Part shown: positions 24,728 through 35,613 of the stretch, piece after piece | Numbering within the stretch: position 1 is the stretch's first letter | How the letters are laid out: every line of letters starts with the position of its first letter | NCBI GenBank assembly: GCA_003265435.1 | Contig: NOXC01000009.1 | Location: forward strand, 1 to 64,000 | Direction: 5' to 3' | From: Cellvibrionaceae bacterium AOL6 | Lineage (GTDB): Bacteria; Pseudomonadota; Gammaproteobacteria; Pseudomonadales; Cellvibrionaceae | Length of the DNA: 64,000 nucleotides | Position numbers and translations under genes: made by a program | Notes under the pieces: model-generated | What the model was told of the DNA's origin: nothing | What the model saw: the letters and a program-made list of their open reading frames with translations, nothing else | Databases searched by the model: none

Positions 24728-26215
24728 ATGGATGTAATCACACACTTTATCGACGGCAAATTGAGCGAAGCCAGCGATCGCAGCGGCCCGGTCTACAACC
24801 CGGCAACAGGCGCACTTGCGGCACGTGTCTCGCTCGCCAGCGCAGAAGAAACAGACTGCGCCGTGTCTGCGGCACACAAAGCGTTTCCCGCTTGGGCCGA
24901 AACCCCGGCCTTGCAACGGGCGCGAATTTTGTTTCGTTTTAAAGCGATCCTCGAAGCGCGCATGGACGAACTGACTGAGTGCGTCACGCGTGAACACGGC
25001 AAGGTCTTTGAAGATGCACGCGGCGAAATCATCCGAGGCATGGAGGTGGTGGAATTTGCGTGCGGCATTCCCCATCTGCTAAAAGGCGAATACAGTGAGC
25101 AGGTCGGCCGCAGTGTCGATGCCTATTCGCTGAATCAGCCTCTGGGTGTGGTGGTGGGGATCACCCCGTTTAATTTCCCCGCGATGGTGCCGATGTGGAT
25201 GTGGCCAGTGGCGCTGGCCTGCGGTAATACCTTCGTACTGAAACCTTCGGAGAAAAACCCCTCGGCCTCGCTCTTAATTGCGCAATGGCTCAAAGAAGCC
25301 GGGCTCCCGGACGGGGTGTTCAATGTATTGAATGGCGATAAAGAAGCCGTCGATCATCTGCTTACGCACCCCGAAGTGGAAGCCATCAGTTTTGTCGGCT
25401 CTACGCCCATCGCGGAATACATCTATACCAAAGGCTGCTCCTACGGCAAGCGCGTGCAGGCGCTGGGCGGTGCCAAGAACCATTTAGTGGTGATGCCCGA
25501 CGCAGACATTGAAGCGGCGGCCAACGCGCTGATCGGTGCCGCTTATGGCTCCGCCGGTGAGCGCTGCATGGCCATTTCGGTCGCAGTTGCGGTGGGCGCT
25601 GTCGGCGATGATCTCGTCGCGCGACTCGCCGAGAAAGCCCGCGAATTGAAAATAGGTAACGGCCTTGAGCGCGGTCTCGACATGGGGCCATTGATCAGCG
25701 AAGCCCACCTGCACAAGGTCCGTAACTATGTCGCGGAAGGGGAGCGCGAAGGCGCGCGACTGGTCGTCGACGGACGCGATGTCACCGTGCCCGGAGGCGA
25801 GGACGGCTACTTCCTCGGCCCCTGCCTGTTCGACAAGGTCGGCACGGAAATGCGTATTTATCAGGAAGAAATCTTCGGCCCGGTACTGTGCGTCGTACGC
25901 GTGCCAGACTATGAGCGTGCGCTGCGCTTAATCAACGAACATGAGTTCGGCAACGGTACCGCCATCTTCACCCGCAGTGGCGCGGTCGCGAGAAAGTTTA
26001 CGCATGAGGTCAAGGTCGGCATGGTCGGCGTGAATGTGCCGATTCCTGTGCCCATGGCCTTCCACGCCTTTGGCGGCTGGAAGCGTTCGCTGTTCGGCAG
26101 CAACCACGTGCACGGCATGGAGGGTGTGCGCTTTTATACCCGACGCAAAGCCATCACACAGCGCTGGCCCGAAGGGGATATCGCCAGCGAATTTGTTATG
26201 CCCACAATGAAGTAG
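24728..26215 (+). CDS. mmsA: CoA-acylating methylmalonate-semialdehyde dehydrogenase
   Basis: The 495-residue enzyme from the ATG at 24728 belongs to the MmsA group of aldehyde dehydrogenases. The catalytic Cys is in GSAGERCMAISVAV near residue 283. The family's NHLVVMPDAD and NVPIPVPMAFHAFGGWKRS segments are present; this group lacks the general-base Glu of other aldehyde dehydrogenases and uses CoA. It converts malonate or methylmalonate semialdehyde to acetyl- or propionyl-CoA. It sits between the aminotransferase and a second PuuB-like gene in one operon. Confidence 0.93.
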   Translation: MDVITHFIDGKLSEASDRSGPVYNPATGALAARVSLASAEETDCAVSAAHKAFPAWAETPALQRARILFRFKAILEARMDELTECVTREHGKVFEDARGEIIRGMEVVEFACGIPHLLKGEYSEQVGRSVDAYSLNQPLGVVVGITPFNFPAMVPMWMWPVALACGNTFVLKPSEKNPSASLLIAQWLKEAGLPDGVFNVLNGDKEAVDHLLTHPEVEAISFVGSTPIAEYIYTKGCSYGKRVQALGGAKNHLVVMPDADIEAAANALIGAAYGSAGERCMAISVAVAVGAVGDDLVARLAEKARELKIGNGLERGLDMGPLISEAHLHKVRNYVAEGEREGARLVVDGRDVTVPGGEDGYFLGPCLFDKVGTEMRIYQEEIFGPVLCVVRVPDYERALRLINEHEFGNGTAIFTRSGAVARKFTHEVKVGMVGVNVPIPVPMAFHAFGGWKRSLFGSNHVHGMEGVRFYTRRKAITQRWPEGDIASEFVMPTMK

Positions 26216-26222
26216 GCCCGCC

Positions 26223-27503
26223 ATGGATCAGAACCACGTTGCCTCTTACTACGCCGCCACCGCGAACGACACGATCGCGCGCCCTGCATTGAGCGGCAAC
26301 CACGACTGCGACATCTGTATCGTAGGCGCAGGATTTACCGGCATCTCCAGTGCGCTGCATCTGGCAGAGGCCGGCTTCAAAGTCATCGTCCTCGAAGCCG
26401 CGCGTATCGGCTTTGGTGCCAGCGGACGCAACGGTGGTCAGCTCGTCAACAGCTACAGCCGCGATATCGATGTGATCGAACAGCGCTATGGTCAGGCGCT
26501 CGGACAAACACTTGGCGCGATGGCCTTTGAGGGCGGCGACATCATTCGTGAACGCATTGCGCGCTACGAAATAGACGCACACTACAAACCCGGCGGCATT
26601 TTCGCGGCATTCAATGCGCGACAGTTTGACGAACTGAAAGCGCAGGCCGAACTCTGGCACCGCTTTGGTCACAACGAACTTGAAATCTTGGACGCGCAAG
26701 CGCTGCGCGCACATATCGCATCCGACCTCTATGTGGGCGGCCTGCTCGATCATCGCGGCGGCCACATTCACCCTCTGAACTTATTGCTCGGCGAAGCACA
26801 GGCCTTCGAAGCACTCGGTGGCGAGATTTATGAGCAAAGCCGAGTCGTAGACATAAAGCGAGGCTCGGCCCCTGTCGTCCATACGGCAAACGGAACCGTG
26901 AGCGCCGGACGCATCCTGCTTGCCGGCAACGCTTACCTCGGCGGCCTGATCCCCGAACTCGCATCGCGCTCCATGCCATGTGGAACACAGATCATCGCAA
27001 CCGCTCCCCTGCCCGAAGCGCTCGCGCACAGCCTGATACCGGGAGGGCACTGTGTTGAGGACTGTAATTACAAACTGGACTACTATCGGATGACGTCGGA
27101 TTTACGCCTGCTCTATGGCGGCGGCGTCACCTACGGCGGTGGCGACCCGGCCTCGATCGAGCAATTTCTGCGGCCGCGCTTTGAACGCACCTTTCCTCAA
27201 CTGAAGGGCACCAAAATCGATTTCGCGTGGGGAGGGGATTTTCTGCTGACATTGAGTCGACTGCCACAAGTCGGGCAACTCGAACCCAATCTGTATTACG
27301 CGCAAGGCTATAGCGGCCACGGGGTGACCACGACGCATTTAATGGGAAGGCTAATTGCGGAACACATGCAGGGCCAGAATGAACGCTTTGATGCGTTTGC
27401 GTCCCTGCCCCATCTACCCTTTCCGGGCGGGCGGCTGTTGCGGAAACCCTACACCGCAGCCGGCGCACTATATTATGGCCTGCGCGACCGGCTCGGTATT
27501 TAA
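26223..27503 (+). CDS. PuuB-like FAD-dependent amine oxidoreductase (copy 2)
   Basis: A 426-residue relative of the oxidase at 20364-21659, with the same FAD motif (ICIVGAGFTGISSALHLAEA) and GFGASGRNGGQLVNSY. Sequence and motifs are clearly diverged from copy 1, so substrates may differ. It starts seven bases after mmsA and closes the aminotransferase-mmsA-oxidase operon. A terminator overlaps its stop codon. Confidence 0.87.
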   Translation: MDQNHVASYYAATANDTIARPALSGNHDCDICIVGAGFTGISSALHLAEAGFKVIVLEAARIGFGASGRNGGQLVNSYSRDIDVIEQRYGQALGQTLGAMAFEGGDIIRERIARYEIDAHYKPGGIFAAFNARQFDELKAQAELWHRFGHNELEILDAQALRAHIASDLYVGGLLDHRGGHIHPLNLLLGEAQAFEALGGEIYEQSRVVDIKRGSAPVVHTANGTVSAGRILLAGNAYLGGLIPELASRSMPCGTQIIATAPLPEALAHSLIPGGHCVEDCNYKLDYYRMTSDLRLLYGGGVTYGGGDPASIEQFLRPRFERTFPQLKGTKIDFAWGGDFLLTLSRLPQVGQLEPNLYYAQGYSGHGVTTTHLMGRLIAEHMQGQNERFDAFASLPHLPFPGGRLLRKPYTAAGALYYGLRDRLGI

Positions 27504-27522
27504 AGCCCTGAAATCAGGGCTT
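27503..27522. terminator. Bidirectional terminator overlapping both stop codons
   Basis: A 9-base stem AAGCCCTGA/TCAGGGCTT with a 2-base loop spans the 18-base gap between the convergent puuB copy 2 and gltX. Its ends overlap the TAA codons of both genes. T-rich bases follow on the plus side (TTATTT). Confidence 0.7.
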
Positions 27523-29023
27523 ATTTCAGCTCGGCCGGCACCAGCAGTTCAGCATATTCTTTTTCATAACGCTTCAAGACTTTTTTCCCGGCGCCGCCTA
27601 GCACTTCGACGGCGGCACGAAGTCGCGCCCGGCTGAGATCTGGCCCTAACAGCACCATCGCATCCATCACAGAGAACGACGCGGTCGAACCTGAAATCGC
27701 AACAAACACCGGCGCTAAAAAGTCTTTGAGCTTGATGTCCAAGCCGTCTGCGATCAATTTAAGGCTCTGGAAAATCGCATCCCTGTCCCAACTGCGCAAT
27801 GCTTCGAGTTGCCACAGCGCAAACTGCAGCACTTTTTTCTGGGTTTCGAGGTCGAGCTTGTTCTCGGCGTAGTGGGTGTCCGTTAAGGGCAGGAAGCCGG
27901 AGGCAAGGAAGGCACTCGCCGGCGCGAAATCACTAAAAGTCTCCATCCGCGCTTTCACATGGGGAATCACTGCAAGCAGGTTTTCACGGTTCAGCAGCCA
28001 TTGTTGCAAACGATCGGCCAGGGCTTCGTCGCTGAGGTCTTCACGAATCCACAGGCCGTTCAACCAGCTTAATTTTTCAACATCAAAAATGGGGCCGCCC
28101 AACGACACGCGCTGAATGTCGAATGCCGCCTGCATCTCAGGGAGACTGAATTTTTCCTCGCCATTGGGCATGGACCAACCCATACGACCGAGGTAGTTCG
28201 TCAACGCTTCTGGCAGGTAGCCCATGCGCTTGTAGAACAAAATGCTGGTGGGGTTTTTACGCTTGCTGAGCTTGGACTTGTCGGGGTTGCGCAGCAAGGG
28301 CAGATGGCACAGCACCGGCGCGTCCCAGCCAAAGTATTTGTACAGCAACAGGTGTTTGGGCGCCGAATTAATCCACTCTTCGCCGCGAATCACGTGGGTG
28401 ATGCCCATCAGGTGATCATCGACCACATTCGCCAGATGGTAAGTGGGCATCCCGTCAGACTTCAGCAGAATTTGTGCATCGACGAGAGACCAGTCGAGGT
28501 CCAATCGACCACGCAGGAGGTCATCCACCTCGCAACTGCCCGCTTCTTCGGGCACGACCATGCGCACCACATAGGGCCAGTCGTCGTTTTCTCGGCGCTT
28601 CACTTCGTCTTCGGGAAGCTTCAGGTCCGAGGCTTTCAGTGCAGTGTGAATGCCCGCTTCTTTTCGGTCTGCACGCAGCGCGTCCAGCTCCTCAGCGGTA
28701 CGGTAGCACTTGAAGGCATGGCCTGCGTCGAGCAGTTGCTGTACATAGTCCTTGTAAATCGCCTTGCGCTCACTCTGGCGATAAGGGCCGTGCTCTCCAC
28801 CCACGTCCGGGCCTTCATCCCATTCAAGGCCGAGCCAGCGCAGGGAGTCCAGGATAGCCTGCTCAGACTCTGGGGTGGAACGACTCTGGTCAGTATCTTC
28901 AATTCGCAGAATAAATTGGCCGCCATGCTGACGAGCAAAACACAGATTAAAAAGCGCGATGTACGCCGTGCCAACGTGGGGGTCCCCGGTCGGGGAAGGC
29001 GCTATTCGGGTGCGAACCGTCAT
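27521..29023 (-). CDS. gltX: Glutamyl-tRNA synthetase
   Basis: A class I synthetase of 500 residues charges tRNA-Glu in the cytoplasm. The HIGH-type motif appears as [17 protein letters not shown] (about residues 9-25) and the KMSKS-type motif as KLSKRK near residue 256. The C-terminal anticodon-binding helical domain ends with [11 protein letters not shown]. It is monocistronic by appearance, with a perfect TATAAT upstream. Confidence 0.95.
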   Translation of the reverse strand: MTVRTRIAPSPTGDPHVGTAYIALFNLCFARQHGGQFILRIEDTDQSRSTPESEQAILDSLRWLGLEWDEGPDVGGEHGPYRQSERKAIYKDYVQQLLDAGHAFKCYRTAEELDALRADRKEAGIHTALKASDLKLPEDEVKRRENDDWPYVVRMVVPEEAGSCEVDDLLRGRLDLDWSLVDAQILLKSDGMPTYHLANVVDDHLMGITHVIRGEEWINSAPKHLLLYKYFGWDAPVLCHLPLLRNPDKSKLSKRKNPTSILFYKRMGYLPEALTNYLGRMGWSMPNGEEKFSLPEMQAAFDIQRVSLGGPIFDVEKLSWLNGLWIREDLSDEALADRLQQWLLNRENLLAVIPHVKARMETFSDFAPASAFLASGFLPLTDTHYAENKLDLETQKKVLQFALWQLEALRSWDRDAIFQSLKLIADGLDIKLKDFLAPVFVAISGSTASFSVMDAMVLLGPDLSRARLRAAVEVLGGAGKKVLKRYEKEYAELLVPAELK

Positions 29024-29054
29024 GATGTACCAGCCTCAATGTGTCGATCAATGA

Positions 29055-29092
29055 AAGGCGCGGATTATACGCGCCTTTGTCGTTGATTGCTG
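29055..29092 (-). promoter_or_regulatory. Probable gltX promoter within a hairpin
   Basis: On the minus strand a perfect TATAAT (29064-29069) lies about 40 bases before the gltX start. It is set inside an inverted repeat AAGGCGCG/CGCGCCTT (29055-29078). The -35 region (CAGCAA at 17-base spacing) is weak. Confidence 0.5.
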
Positions 29093-29122
29093 TACTGGAA
29101 AGCCGTCACCGTCCCGAACGGA

Positions 29123-29755
29123 TCAAAAGCGAATGCCGATTCCCAGCAAGAGCGTGTCGAGCTGCAACATATCGTCTTCGAGGCGCTCGAGATCGATGGT
29201 GAGCTCCGTGCGGGACCCGAGATAAAACCCGAGGCCTAAACCCAGCACCAAGCTCTCACCACTGCCTTCAAAGCGTGTCGTGTCATCAAATTCGGAGAAA
29301 GCCCAGGGCAAGCTTAATACTGCAAGCGCTTCGCCCACATTCTCAACATCGTCGAACAGGTCTGTATTTTCGACGTAACCCTCGGCTTCCCAAAAGCTCA
29401 CGCCCGCTTTTGCGCGAAGGAACAGTACGGTATTCATGTCGTGGCGGAAATGCAGCAAGGCATCCCAGCTGGTCACATCGAAATCGCCGTCAAAATCATC
29501 CCAGGCGTCGAGGTCTTCCCGGCTGGAATAACGCAGCTCGAGCCCGAAAGCCTGTGTCGGGTAGTACAGCAGGCCAAAACCTGGGCCCCAAATGCGGCTG
29601 TCAAACGTCGTCGACTCGGGTAATTCTTTCGCCGTAGCTTGTGTATTGAAGGCGTAGGGTGCGATCACAAGGGGCCGCTCCACTTCTGCGTGGGTGTGGG
29701 TAAATAGACTACAGATGAGGGTGAACACTGAGAGTTGAACGCTGAGGGCTTTCAT
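29123..29755 (-). CDS. Outer-membrane beta-barrel protein
   Basis: The 210-residue product has a signal peptide (about 1-23, THTHAEVE) and alternating amphipathic strands. It ends in a C-terminal phenylalanine (GIGIRF), the usual recognition signature for barrel assembly. Acidic loops are frequent (EDLDAWDDFDGDFD). It resembles small OmpA/OmpW-like barrels, but no specific family is recognised. Its function is unknown. Confidence 0.7.
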   Translation of the reverse strand: MKALSVQLSVFTLICSLFTHTHAEVERPLVIAPYAFNTQATAKELPESTTFDSRIWGPGFGLLYYPTQAFGLELRYSSREDLDAWDDFDGDFDVTSWDALLHFRHDMNTVLFLRAKAGVSFWEAEGYVENTDLFDDVENVGEALAVLSLPWAFSEFDDTTRFEGSGESLVLGLGLGFYLGSRTELTIDLERLEDDMLQLDTLLLGIGIRF

Positions 29756-29861
29756 TTCCTTTAAACCTGTCTCCTTGTTGAGGTTTTGTTAACATAGCGC
29801 GCCACTTTGTAAAAAGAAAGTCGCACACCTCGGCACCTCGACACTGGAGAATGTTTCCCTG

Positions 29862-30434
29862 ATGACAGATTCGCGCTTAATCGACACCCTTCTCACACGA
29901 CGCTCTGTGCTCGCCGCCAACCTCTGTGAGCCCGGGCCCAGTGACGGGGATCTCGAGCAACTCTTGCAAGCTGCTCATCGCGTGCCCGATCACGGGAAAA
30001 TCGGCCCGTGGCGCTTTATCGTTTTCAAAGGGGCGTCACGCGCTCAGTTCGGCAAGGTACTCAAAGCGCGCTTTGCCGAGCTCAACCCGGACGCCAAAGA
30101 GAAGCTACTGGAGTTTGAGTCCGAACGCTTTACGCGCGCGCCTCTGGTTATAGGCGTCGTCTCGTCTCCGGTTGAGCATAAGGTCCCCACTTGGGAGCAG
30201 GAGCTGGCGGTGGGCGCGGTGTGCCAAAACCTTCTCCTCGCCGCGACCGCATTGGGCTTCAGCGGCCAATGGCTCACTGAGTGGTACGCGTTTGACGAGG
30301 CCATCAACACGGAACTCGGCCTGCAAAGCAGCGAGCGCATGGCGGGCTTTATCTACATTGGCAGCGCCACAGAAGCCCCCACTGAACGTGTGCGCCCCAG
30401 CCTTGAGGAGCGCGTGTCGTACTGGGGCGAGTGA
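29862..30434 (+). CDS. Nitroreductase-family FMN protein (YdjA-like)
   Basis: A short nitroreductase of 190 residues starts with LLTRRSVLAANLCEPGPSD, where the Arg-Arg-Ser segment contacts FMN. It continues with APDHGKIGPWRF-like HRVPDHGKIGPWRFIVF (about 40-56). The C-terminus GFIYIGSATEAPTERVRPSLEE matches the YdjA group of minimal nitroreductases. The physiological substrate is unknown. Confidence 0.88.
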   Translation: MTDSRLIDTLLTRRSVLAANLCEPGPSDGDLEQLLQAAHRVPDHGKIGPWRFIVFKGASRAQFGKVLKARFAELNPDAKEKLLEFESERFTRAPLVIGVVSSPVEHKVPTWEQELAVGAVCQNLLLAATALGFSGQWLTEWYAFDEAINTELGLQSSERMAGFIYIGSATEAPTERVRPSLEERVSYWGE

Positions 30435-30516
30435 GCACTTCGCGGTCGAACCAGGTATGCCGCCTAAGCATGCGCCCGAGGCCTAGCCCCAACCAACCGA
30501 CACGCAAGTGAATTGT

Positions 30517-30557
30517 GATCTGACCCCATTTAAACAATTGGGATCTGACCCCATTTA
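30517..30557. repeat. Partial REP-like element with 16-bp direct repeat
   Basis: GATCTGACCCCATTTA occurs at 30517-30532 and again at 30542-30557, separated by nine bases. The core (TCTGACCCCA) is shared with the REP-like elements at 1 and 4769, but only half of each palindrome remains. It lies just upstream of the rpsT promoter. Confidence 0.6.
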
Positions 30558-30575
30558 ATTAGGGCTTCGGGGTGG

Positions 30576-30603
30576 TTGACAAGAGGGTGAAAATACGGAT
30601 AAT
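30576..30603 (+). promoter_or_regulatory. Sigma-70 promoter of rpsT
   Basis: TTGACA (30576-30581), a 16-base spacer and GATAAT (30598-30603) form a near-consensus promoter. The rpsT start lies about 105 bases downstream of the expected transcription start. Confidence 0.75.
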
Positions 30604-30714
30604 ACCGCGACCTTGCGCTTCCCCAATCGCGTGCTGCGTCCAGCCAGAGGCTGAGATCGGGTACGACCGGGAGGCCACCTTACTTGAATTGAACAAATTT
30701 ACAGGAGCTACGCG

Positions 30715-30984
30715 GTGGCAAACTCACCTCAAGCAAAAAAGCGTGCGCGTCAGAATGACAATGCTCGTGCCCACAATGCCAGCATGCGCTCTATGGTTCG
30801 CACTTACTTGAAAAAAGTCTCTGCAGCCATTGAAGCAGGCGACGCGGAAGCGGCAAAAGCAGCCTACGCGGCAGCAGTACCCGTTCTGGATCGCGTGGCA
30901 GACAAAGGCGTCTTCCACAAGAACAAAGCCGCTCGTCATAAGAGCCGCCTGAACGCGAAAATCAAAGCTCTGGCTTCTGCCTAA
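30715..30984 (+). CDS. rpsT: 30S ribosomal protein S20
   Basis: A small basic protein of 89 residues starts [18 protein letters not shown] and ends [10 protein letters not shown]. It binds 16S rRNA early in 30S assembly. The start codon is GTG with AGGAG upstream; a non-ATG start also marks rpsT in other gammaproteobacteria, where it takes part in autoregulation. It has a strong promoter and its own terminator. Confidence 0.97.
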   Translation: MANSPQAKKRARQNDNARAHNASMRSMVRTYLKKVSAAIEAGDAEAAKAAYAAAVPVLDRVADKGVFHKNKAARHKSRLNAKIKALASA

Positions 30985-31002
30985 GCAATTGCGCGACACA
31001 AT

Positions 31003-31032
31003 AAAAAAACCGGCTTCTTCGCCGGTTTTTTT
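31003..31032. terminator. Bidirectional intrinsic terminator after rpsT
   Basis: Seven A residues, the stem CCGGC-TTCTTC-GCCGG and seven T residues make a strong terminator for rpsT. It also serves the convergent aminotransferase gene. Confidence 0.9.
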
Positions 31033-31061
31033 ATGCCTGCCTTTCGAGCAAAGATCGTACG

Positions 31062-32120
31062 CTAACGGTCGAACCAGCCATCCAGCACAGAAATCAGCGT
31101 CCGAGTCTGCTCCTCGGTCCCCAAAGTGACACGCAAACCCATCTGACCCGCCGCATCCCGCTTGGGACGCACCAGAATGCCCGCTTGCTGCAAGTGCGCG
31201 GCAATTGCCTCAGGCTCATCAAAAAACGCCCAGATAAAGTTGGCGGCACTCGGCCAGAACGGGACACGACGCGCAGTCAGCCACGCCTCAAACGCCGGCT
31301 TGGAACGGCTCATCACCTCATCGCAATACGCCGCGACCAGGGCCTTGTGCTTCAGCGCGGAACGCAACGCCACCACCGCCAGCTGATTGACATCGTAGGG
31401 CCCCCGCACCTTCAGCAAGGCTTCGACGTTGTCCGCTGCCGCGATCAAATAACCGAGGCGCAACGAGGGCAATCCCCAGGTTTTAGAAAACGTCCGCGTG
31501 ACGATGATGTTGGACTGCTCAGACACCCGATCGGCCACGGTGATGCCCGAATATTCGAAATAACACTCATCGACCAGCACAATGCACTTCGGCGCCGCGC
31601 TTGCCAGCGCGACAATGTCCTCGGCCGCCACCGCGGTGCCAGATGGGTTGTTCGGGTTCGCCACCACAATGACGCGTGTGCGCTCGTTAACCAGCGCCTT
31701 CACTTCCTCGAACGGATAGCCCCCTTCACGCGTGTAATTAGGAGCATGAATACGCGTGTTTTCGATGCGTGCAGACTGCGCATAAATAGGGAAGCTGGGC
31801 TCGGGAATGATGACCTCATCCCCCTCTTGGCACGAGGCGCGGAACACGAGATCCAGCCCCTGATCTGAGCCATTGGTCAGCATCAGCGTGCTCTCAGGCA
31901 CCCCACAATGCGCCGCCACTAAGGCGACGGCATCCCCATAGGACGGGTACATCTGCAAACGGCCGGAAAGCACCCAGTCAGCAATGTCCCGCGCGATCAC
32001 TTCCGCCACGGGGATGGTGCGCTCATTAAAGTCCAGCAGGGTGTAACGCGTTGGATCGCGCCCCTCTAACGGAGGCGAATACGGCGTCATCGCATCAATA
32101 TGATCGAGAAAAATAGACAT
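31062..32120 (-). CDS. HisC-like histidinol-phosphate aminotransferase
   Basis: This fold-type I PLP aminotransferase has 352 residues, the usual length for HisC. The PLP lysine lies in TRTFSKTWGLPSLRLGY near residue 218, and the cofactor contacts ANPNNPSGT and VDECYFEYSG are present. It lacks other his genes nearby and sits 11 bases after proB. It could therefore be the housekeeping HisC or a related aromatic or other aminotransferase; the substrate is uncertain. Confidence 0.8.
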   Translation of the reverse strand: MSIFLDHIDAMTPYSPPLEGRDPTRYTLLDFNERTIPVAEVIARDIADWVLSGRLQMYPSYGDAVALVAAHCGVPESTLMLTNGSDQGLDLVFRASCQEGDEVIIPEPSFPIYAQSARIENTRIHAPNYTREGGYPFEEVKALVNERTRVIVVANPNNPSGTAVAAEDIVALASAAPKCIVLVDECYFEYSGITVADRVSEQSNIIVTRTFSKTWGLPSLRLGYLIAAADNVEALLKVRGPYDVNQLAVVALRSALKHKALVAAYCDEVMSRSKPAFEAWLTARRVPFWPSAANFIWAFFDEPEAIAAHLQQAGILVRPKRDAAGQMGLRVTLGTEEQTRTLISVLDGWFDR

Positions 32121-32131
32121 GCTGTGGCCCG

Positions 32132-33253
32132 CTAGCTCAACACCAAGTTATCGCGATGAATGAGTTCATCGTAGTCTTTGTAGCCAAGCAGCTTTTCGAT
32201 TTCCTGCGTGGCATGACCCACAATTTTGCGGCAATCATCACTGCCGTAATTGACCAGGCCGCGCGCAACTTCGTTGCCGTGTGCATCTCGACACACCACC
32301 AACTCACCGCGCGTAAAATACCCGACCACTGTTTTCACCCCCACCGGTAGAAGGCTCTTGCCCTGCTCACGCAAGACTTTGACCGCCCCCTCATCGAGGA
32401 TCAACACACCTCGAGTCTGCAACTGCCCCGCCAGCCAGCGCTTTCGCGCAGCAAGCGGTTGCTGAGAAGCAAACAGCAGCGTACCCAGGATTTCACCGGA
32501 GGCGACACGGTTTACACAATCGTATATACGCCCACCGACAATCACCGTATTGGCTCCAGAGCGTGCCGCCAGGCGCGCCGCACGGACCTTACTGACCATG
32601 CCGCCTCGCCCCAACACGCCGCCGGCACCGGCCATTTTGTCCAGCTCGGGGTCCATTGCAGAACGCTCGTGAATGATCTGCGCCAACGCATTTTGACGCG
32701 GGTCCGAGTCATACATCGCATTTTGATCTGTCAGAATGCAGAGCGTATCAGCCTCAATCAGATTAGCGACCAAAGCCCCTAAAGTATCATTGTCACCGAA
32801 ACGAATTTCGTCGGTTACGACGGTGTCGTTCTCGTTGACCACAGGCACCACACCCAGGGACAACAGGGTTCGAATCGTCGAACGGGAATTCAGATAACGC
32901 TGGCGATTGGATAAATCATCGTGATCGAGTAAAACCTGAGCGGTTTTCAGATTGTAGCGTTGAAATTCTTTTTCGTAGGCGCCGACCAATAAAGCCTGCC
33001 CTACGGCGGCTGCGGCCTGCTGCTCATGAATGGTTTTCGGCCGAGTCTCCCAACCCAGTCGCGATACGCCCGCTGCGACTGCGCCAGAACTGACTATCAC
33101 TACTTCGTAACCGCGCTTGACCAGCGCCGCCACCTGCCGCACCCACTCGCCGATCGACTCCTGATCCAGACCTTCGCCGTCGTTGGTGAGCAAGGCGCTG
33201 CCGAGCTTCACCACCCATCGGCGGCTCTGCTTGACCTGCTGTCGTCTACTCAT
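32132..33253 (-). CDS. proB: Glutamate 5-kinase
   Basis: The first enzyme of proline synthesis, 373 residues. An amino acid kinase domain ([14 protein letters not shown] at about 13-26; [11 protein letters not shown] near 138; [15 protein letters not shown] near 151-165) is followed by a C-terminal PUA domain (about 280-373). It lies downstream of obgE and upstream of the HisC-like gene on the same strand, the usual gammaproteobacterial obgE-proB order. Confidence 0.95.
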   Translation of the reverse strand: MSRRQQVKQSRRWVVKLGSALLTNDGEGLDQESIGEWVRQVAALVKRGYEVVIVSSGAVAAGVSRLGWETRPKTIHEQQAAAAVGQALLVGAYEKEFQRYNLKTAQVLLDHDDLSNRQRYLNSRSTIRTLLSLGVVPVVNENDTVVTDEIRFGDNDTLGALVANLIEADTLCILTDQNAMYDSDPRQNALAQIIHERSAMDPELDKMAGAGGVLGRGGMVSKVRAARLAARSGANTVIVGGRIYDCVNRVASGEILGTLLFASQQPLAARKRWLAGQLQTRGVLILDEGAVKVLREQGKSLLPVGVKTVVGYFTRGELVVCRDAHGNEVARGLVNYGSDDCRKIVGHATQEIEKLLGYKDYDELIHRDNLVLS

Positions 33254-33362
33254 GGAATATTTCTTGTCCTTGATGCGGGCGCACTCGGGCCTGAAAAGGC
33301 AGGCTGCCCGCGAAGCTGTTTCAAGTGCGTGCTATTGACTAGCCCAACACTCCCCCCGGGGG

Positions 33363-34583
<1,221 letters not shown>

Positions 34584-34592
34584 TCATAAAAT

Positions 34593-34627
34593 AAAAAAGC
34601 CCCTCAGCCGAAGCGGAGGGGCTTTTT
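34593..34627. terminator. Intrinsic terminator between rpmA and obgE
   Basis: The stem AAAAAAGCCCCTC/GAGGGGCTTTTT with a 10-base loop lies downstream of rpmA (-). It would separate the ribosomal-protein transcript from obgE, or partly attenuate read-through. Confidence 0.85.
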
Positions 34628-34647
34628 AAGCCTGAAAGCGCTGGAAG

Positions 34648-34905
34648 TTACGCAGCAACGATGCTGACGAACTTGCGCTTGCCCACGCCTTTTTCTTCAA
34701 ACTTCACTACGCCTGCCGCTTTCGCGAACAGAGTATGATCTTTGCCGATACCGACATTTTCACCAGCGTGGAATTTAGTGCCGCGCTGACGAACGATGAT
34801 GCTACCTGCAGAAACTTCTTGACCACCGAAACGCTTGACGCCAAGGCGTTTACTTTCCGAATCGCGGCCGTTACGGGTACTACCACCAGCTTTTTTATGT
34901 GCCAT
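34648..34905 (-). CDS. rpmA: 50S ribosomal protein L27
   Basis: An 85-residue protein starts [20 protein letters not shown], whose N-terminal tail reaches the peptidyl-transferase centre. [20 protein letters not shown] follows. It is 14 bases downstream of rplU, the invariant rplU-rpmA pair. Confidence 0.97.
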   Translation of the reverse strand: MAHKKAGGSTRNGRDSESKRLGVKRFGGQEVSAGSIIVRQRGTKFHAGENVGIGKDHTLFAKAAGVVKFEEKGVGKRKFVSIVAA

Positions 34906-34919
34906 GATCTGTGCCTCTA

Positions 34920-35231
34920 TTAACCTTGAATTCCAGTGATCTTAACTTCTGTGTACCACTGACGATGTCCTTGACGCTTCATGCTGTGCTTACGGCGACG
35001 GAACTTGATGATCGTCACTTTGTCTGCACGGCCGTGGTTCAGCACTTCTGCCTGAACCTTTGCGCCTTCTACAACTGGTGCGCCAATTTTGACGTCATCA
35101 CCAGCGCCTACAAGCAGAACTTGGTCGAAGTCGATAGTCTTACCTGTTTCAACTTCAATCTTTTCCAGACGAAGGACTTCACCTTCCTGGACGCGGTGCT
35201 GCTTACCACCTGATACGAATACTGCGTACAT
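34920..35231 (-). CDS. rplU: 50S ribosomal protein L21
   Basis: A 103-residue protein starts [19 protein letters not shown] and ends [16 protein letters not shown], full length for L21, which binds 23S rRNA. The frame continues open upstream of the ATG at 35231, but family length and sequence fix this start. Confidence 0.97.
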   Translation of the reverse strand: MYAVFVSGGKQHRVQEGEVLRLEKIEVETGKTIDFDQVLLVGAGDDVKIGAPVVEGAKVQAEVLNHGRADKVTIIKFRRRKHSMKRQGHRQWYTEVKITGIQG

Positions 35232-35382
35232 GAACCTTGCTCCAATGCGATCGCATATTGGACGACACGAAGTAGATGCTGATTCAGCATCATTTATTAC
35301 CGCGAATGTGCACAGCGCGACATCAGGGCAACTTGCGTCGTATGTTTGAAATAACTCCACCCACGGAGGGCGAGGGGCGCGA

Positions 35383-35411
35383 ATAATACTCGAAACCCAA
35401 ACATTGCGCAA
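35383..35411 (-). promoter_or_regulatory. Probable rplU-rpmA promoter
   Basis: On the minus strand TTGCGC (35406-35411), a 17-base spacer and TATTAT (35383-35388) form a good sigma-70 site. It implies a leader of about 145 bases before rplU. The rest of 35232-35613 is the divergent spacer to ispB; no other feature was found there. Confidence 0.6.
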
Positions 35412-35613
35412 GCCGCAGTTAACACGCAAGCCCGCGTCTTGCTGCCACATTCAAACAGGCGTTTGCGCCCACGCCTCTGCCTGCCTGCATTTGAGCACTG
35501 CGCCCGGCCAGGCGCCCCACGACAGTGCACACCTGCAATAATCTTGACTTATGCGGCACCGCCCCCTAGCATCCAAACCTCGATTTTTGGGGACCATATT
35601 CACAAGGCCAGCC

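Noticed and set aside
29024-29122. Hairpin upstream of gltX considered as a tRNA or T-box
   Set aside because: It has no cloverleaf or T-box features; only one short inverted repeat around a -10 box is present.
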